Positions 4,458-6,550 of a stretch of 6,550 nt of DNA are shown in pieces. Source of the stretch: an uncultured Acetatifactor sp. (GTDB lineage: Bacteria > Bacillota > Clostridia > Lachnospirales > Lachnospiraceae); contig CAJTKW010000028.1 of assembly GCA_910577035.1 (NCBI GenBank), forward strand, positions 48,749-55,298, read 5' to 3'. Below the pieces are notes generated by a model. The model was not told the origin of the DNA, searched no databases, and saw nothing but the letters and a program-made list of their open reading frames with translations. A program made the position numbers and the translations under genes. Numbering within the stretch: position 1 is the first letter of the stretch; every line of letters starts with the position of its first letter.

Positions 4458-6550
4458 ATGAAGCAAGCTGAAATTTTGAAAAAGGCAACGGCGGCTGTCC
4501 TTCTTGCGGCAATGGTATTTACCATACTTCCTGCCGCGGGGATGGAATCCCAGGCGAAGACAGACCGCTCCATGGACGATTTTGACGAGTTGGTCAGCAC
4601 CTATAATGTGGATGACACCATTCCTTCTTACCGGGAGTACAAGGCAGCCCATGGGGATGCGCCTTATCCGAACAGCGTGGTGGAGATCCCGGCAGCGGGC
4701 TTTGTCAGATATGAGGAGAGTGATGCCCCTGCGGTGCCGGAGATCTATTCGGAGTATGAGGGCATGGCGGGAGACAGTGTGCTCACGGGAGAGGACTCCC
4801 TGATCGAGCTGGAGGCAGATGTGCCGGAGAGCGGCATGTACAATCTCTCGGTGGTTTATTATCCGACCCCGGGCAAGAACTCGGACATTGAGAGGAGCGT
4901 GTTTGTGGACGGCGGGCTGCCCTTTGAGGAGATGGCGCTTGTGACCTTCCCCAGAGTGTGGACCAATTATGTGGAGGACACCCGGGTGGACAAAAACGGC
5001 ATTACGGTTATGAACTGGGAAAAGGATAACCAGGGTAATGACGTGAAGCCCCGGACCGTGGAAGTGCCGGAATGGCAGACCAGGTATTTGTACGACAGCG
5101 ACGGTTATGTTACGGAACCTCTTTCCGTTTATCTGGAGGCAGGGAAGCATACGATCAGCATCATTTCCCAGCGGGAGCCCATGCTGATTAACAGGCTGAT
5201 CCTGAGCAATGCGCAGGAGGCCAGGTCCTATGCCGAGGTAAAGTCACAGTGGGATGCGGAAGGAGCCGTGGACTCTACAGGCACCCATATTTTCCTGGAG
5301 GGAGAGTACGCCACCAAGACGTCTTCCCAGATGCTGTATCCCCAGCAGGATCAGTCGTCGCCCTCGGTTTCGCCTGCCAGTGCCAGTGCCCTTCTGAACA
5401 ATTCCATCGGCGGTAACTCCTGGCGGCTTGTGGGACAGTGGATCGAATGGGAGTTTGACATTTTAAAGAGCGGCTATTATTGTATTTCCTTCTATGACAA
5501 ACAGAATTTTTCCAGAGGCATTCATGTATCCCGCCGGATTACCATTGACGGGGAGGTGCCCTTTGAGGAAATGAATGATTATGCTTTCAAATACGGCCAG
5601 AACTGGCGGGAGGACCGGCTGGAGGACGAGAACGGCGAGCCTTACCGTTTCTATCTGGAGGAGGGACATCATGTCCTGCGGATGGAAGTGGTGCTGGGTG
5701 AATTTTCCGAGATTGTGGGACTGGTGGAAGAAGCCGTACAGCAGCTCAACAGCATCTACCGTCAGGTAATCAAGGTGACCGGTGTGGATCCCGATACTTA
5801 CAGAAGCTATCAGCTGGAGGCTACCCTGCCCGGCCTTCACGACGAACTGGTGGAAGCCAGGAACACCTTGAATGAAGCCCTGGAAAAGCTGGAAGCAGTG
5901 GCAGGCAGCAACACGGATAAGAAGGCTTCGCTTCTGACCATGCGGGACCAGCTGGATGATTTGATCAAAGACGGGGAATATTTCGTCAGGGTCATCGGCG
6001 CCTATAAGATAAACGTCCGTGCGCTGGGCACATGGATTACCAGCGTAATCAGCCAGCCCCTGCAGATTGACCGTATCAATATTTATTCTCCGGATGTGAA
6101 GATCAAGTATGACAAGACAGGATTTTTCAGCCGGGCGGGATACGAGATCCAGCGCCTGTACTATTCCTTTATCATCGATTACAACAATATCGGCAGCGTG
6201 GATGAAGGCGGTAAGGACAGGGAGAATGCGGCATTGACCCTGTGGGTGGGGTCGGGCCGTGATCAGGCAAATGTCATCAAGGCGCTGATCGACGACAGCT
6301 TTACCAGCCGGACCGGCATCAGCGTCAACGTACAGCTGGTGGATATGAACACCCTGTTGAAGGCTACCCTGGTGGGAGAAGGGCCCGATGTGGCCATCCA
6401 GGTGGCAAATACCAACGGTGTGGCAGGGGCGGTGCTTTATACCGGCAATGATACGCCGGTGAACTACGGCATACGAAATGCGGTGCTGGATCTGACGCAG
6501 TTTGGGGACTGCGGTGAGGTGCTGCAGCGCTTCCCGGAAGCGGCTAACAC
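4458..6550 (+). CDS. Large extracellular solute-binding protein with N-terminal beta-sandwich modules (3' end outside window)
   Basis: The frame is open from ATG 4458 to the window end (697 codons). AAGGGGA at 4446-4452, five bases upstream, supports the start. Residues 1-33 are a Sec signal: MKQAEILKK, a hydrophobic core, and a plausible signal peptidase site after SQA. No lipobox cysteine is present. Residues ~78-255 and ~276-545 look like two related beta-sandwich, carbohydrate-binding-like modules. They share VDGGLPFEEM (150-159) and IDGEVPFEEM (363-372), and LEAGKHTISI resembles LEEGHHVLRM. Residues ~416-533 are rich in Glu, Leu and Lys, look helical, and appear to sit inside module two. 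From ~590 (LTLWVGSGRDQ, then MNTLLKATLVGEGPDVAIQVAN, then PVNYGIRNAVLDLTQF) the sequence resembles family-1 ABC solute-binding proteins of the very long type known from Paenibacillus and clostridia. The rest of that domain lies downstream. It probably captures oligosaccharides for ABC permeases not seen here; the ligand is unknown. Confidence 0.88.
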   Translation, partial: MKQAEILKKATAAVLLAAMVFTILPAAGMESQAKTDRSMDDFDELVSTYNVDDTIPSYREYKAAHGDAPYPNSVVEIPAAGFVRYEESDAPAVPEIYSEYEGMAGDSVLTGEDSLIELEADVPESGMYNLSVVYYPTPGKNSDIERSVFVDGGLPFEEMALVTFPRVWTNYVEDTRVDKNGITVMNWEKDNQGNDVKPRTVEVPEWQTRYLYDSDGYVTEPLSVYLEAGKHTISIISQREPMLINRLILSNAQEARSYAEVKSQWDAEGAVDSTGTHIFLEGEYATKTSSQMLYPQQDQSSPSVSPASASALLNNSIGGNSWRLVGQWIEWEFDILKSGYYCISFYDKQNFSRGIHVSRRITIDGEVPFEEMNDYAFKYGQNWREDRLEDENGEPYRFYLEEGHHVLRMEVVLGEFSEIVGLVEEAVQQLNSIYRQVIKVTGVDPDTYRSYQLEATLPGLHDELVEARNTLNEALEKLEAVAGSNTDKKASLLTMRDQLDDLIKDGEYFVRVIGAYKINVRALGTWITSVISQPLQIDRINIYSPDVKIKYDKTGFFSRAGYEIQRLYYSFIIDYNNIGSVDEGGKDRENAALTLWVGSGRDQANVIKALIDDSFTSRTGISVNVQLVDMNTLLKATLVGEGPDVAIQVANTNGVAGAVLYTGNDTPVNYGIRNAVLDLTQFGDCGEVLQRFPEAAN

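Noticed and set aside
3859..5150. Two overlapping minus-strand open frames (3859-4512 and 4380-5150)
   Set aside because: Both run opposite the DUF624 and binding-protein genes, overlap each other and have shadow-like composition.
5380..5394. Short AGTGCC tandem repeat
   Set aside because: It spans only about two and a half units inside a Ser/Ala/Pro-rich loop of the binding protein, ordinary low-complexity coding sequence.
1..6550. CRISPR arrays, insertion sequences, tRNA/rRNA genes, phage or defence genes
   Set aside because: I looked for repeat-spacer arrays, transposase-like frames, terminal repeats and RNA-like folds and saw none. The window is a metabolic locus.

Overview
The window looks like a carbohydrate-utilisation locus from a Gram-positive Bacillota bacterium, most likely a gut-type member of the Lachnospiraceae/Clostridia. 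The reasons are moderately GC-rich coding sequence broken by a very AT-rich intergenic region, strong AGGAG/GGGGA-type ribosome binding sites, a lipoprotein signal on an extracellular glycanase, a LacI-family regulator, and a DUF624/YesL membrane protein beside a very long ABC-transporter binding protein. All five genes lie on the + strand. The taxonomic call rests on recognised gene types, not on a database search.

Layout: (1) 1-894 is the 3' part of a GH36 alpha-galactosidase gene cut by the window start. (2) 898-1935 is a LacI-family regulator three bases downstream, almost certainly in the same transcript. A perfect 17-bp hairpin at 1961-1997 then closes that unit. (3) 1936-2166 is an AT-rich spacer with the terminator, a 13-base A tract and a good sigma-A-like promoter (TTGAAT-17-TATAAT). 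(4) 2167-3672 is a lipoprotein with a CBM35/CBM6-like module and a GH26 beta-mannanase catalytic domain. (5) 3739-4434 is a DUF624 (YesL-like) membrane protein. (6) From 4458 to the window end (open at 6550) is a very large secreted protein: a signal peptide without a lipobox, two related beta-sandwich modules, a helical segment that appears to be inserted in the second module, and the first ~107 residues of a family-1-type extracellular solute-binding domain.

Taken together the genes suggest galactomannan use. The surface-anchored GH26 enzyme would cut the beta-mannan backbone. The large binding protein would capture the oligosaccharides and pass them to ABC permeases probably encoded just downstream. 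The GH36 enzyme, which probably acts inside the cell, would remove alpha-galactosyl side groups. The LacI-type protein would control the locus. The substrate is inferred from the enzyme families; nothing in the window proves it.

The least described part is the large binding protein. Its internal module duplication, the ~118-residue helical insertion and the absence of a lipid anchor are the observations most worth following up.
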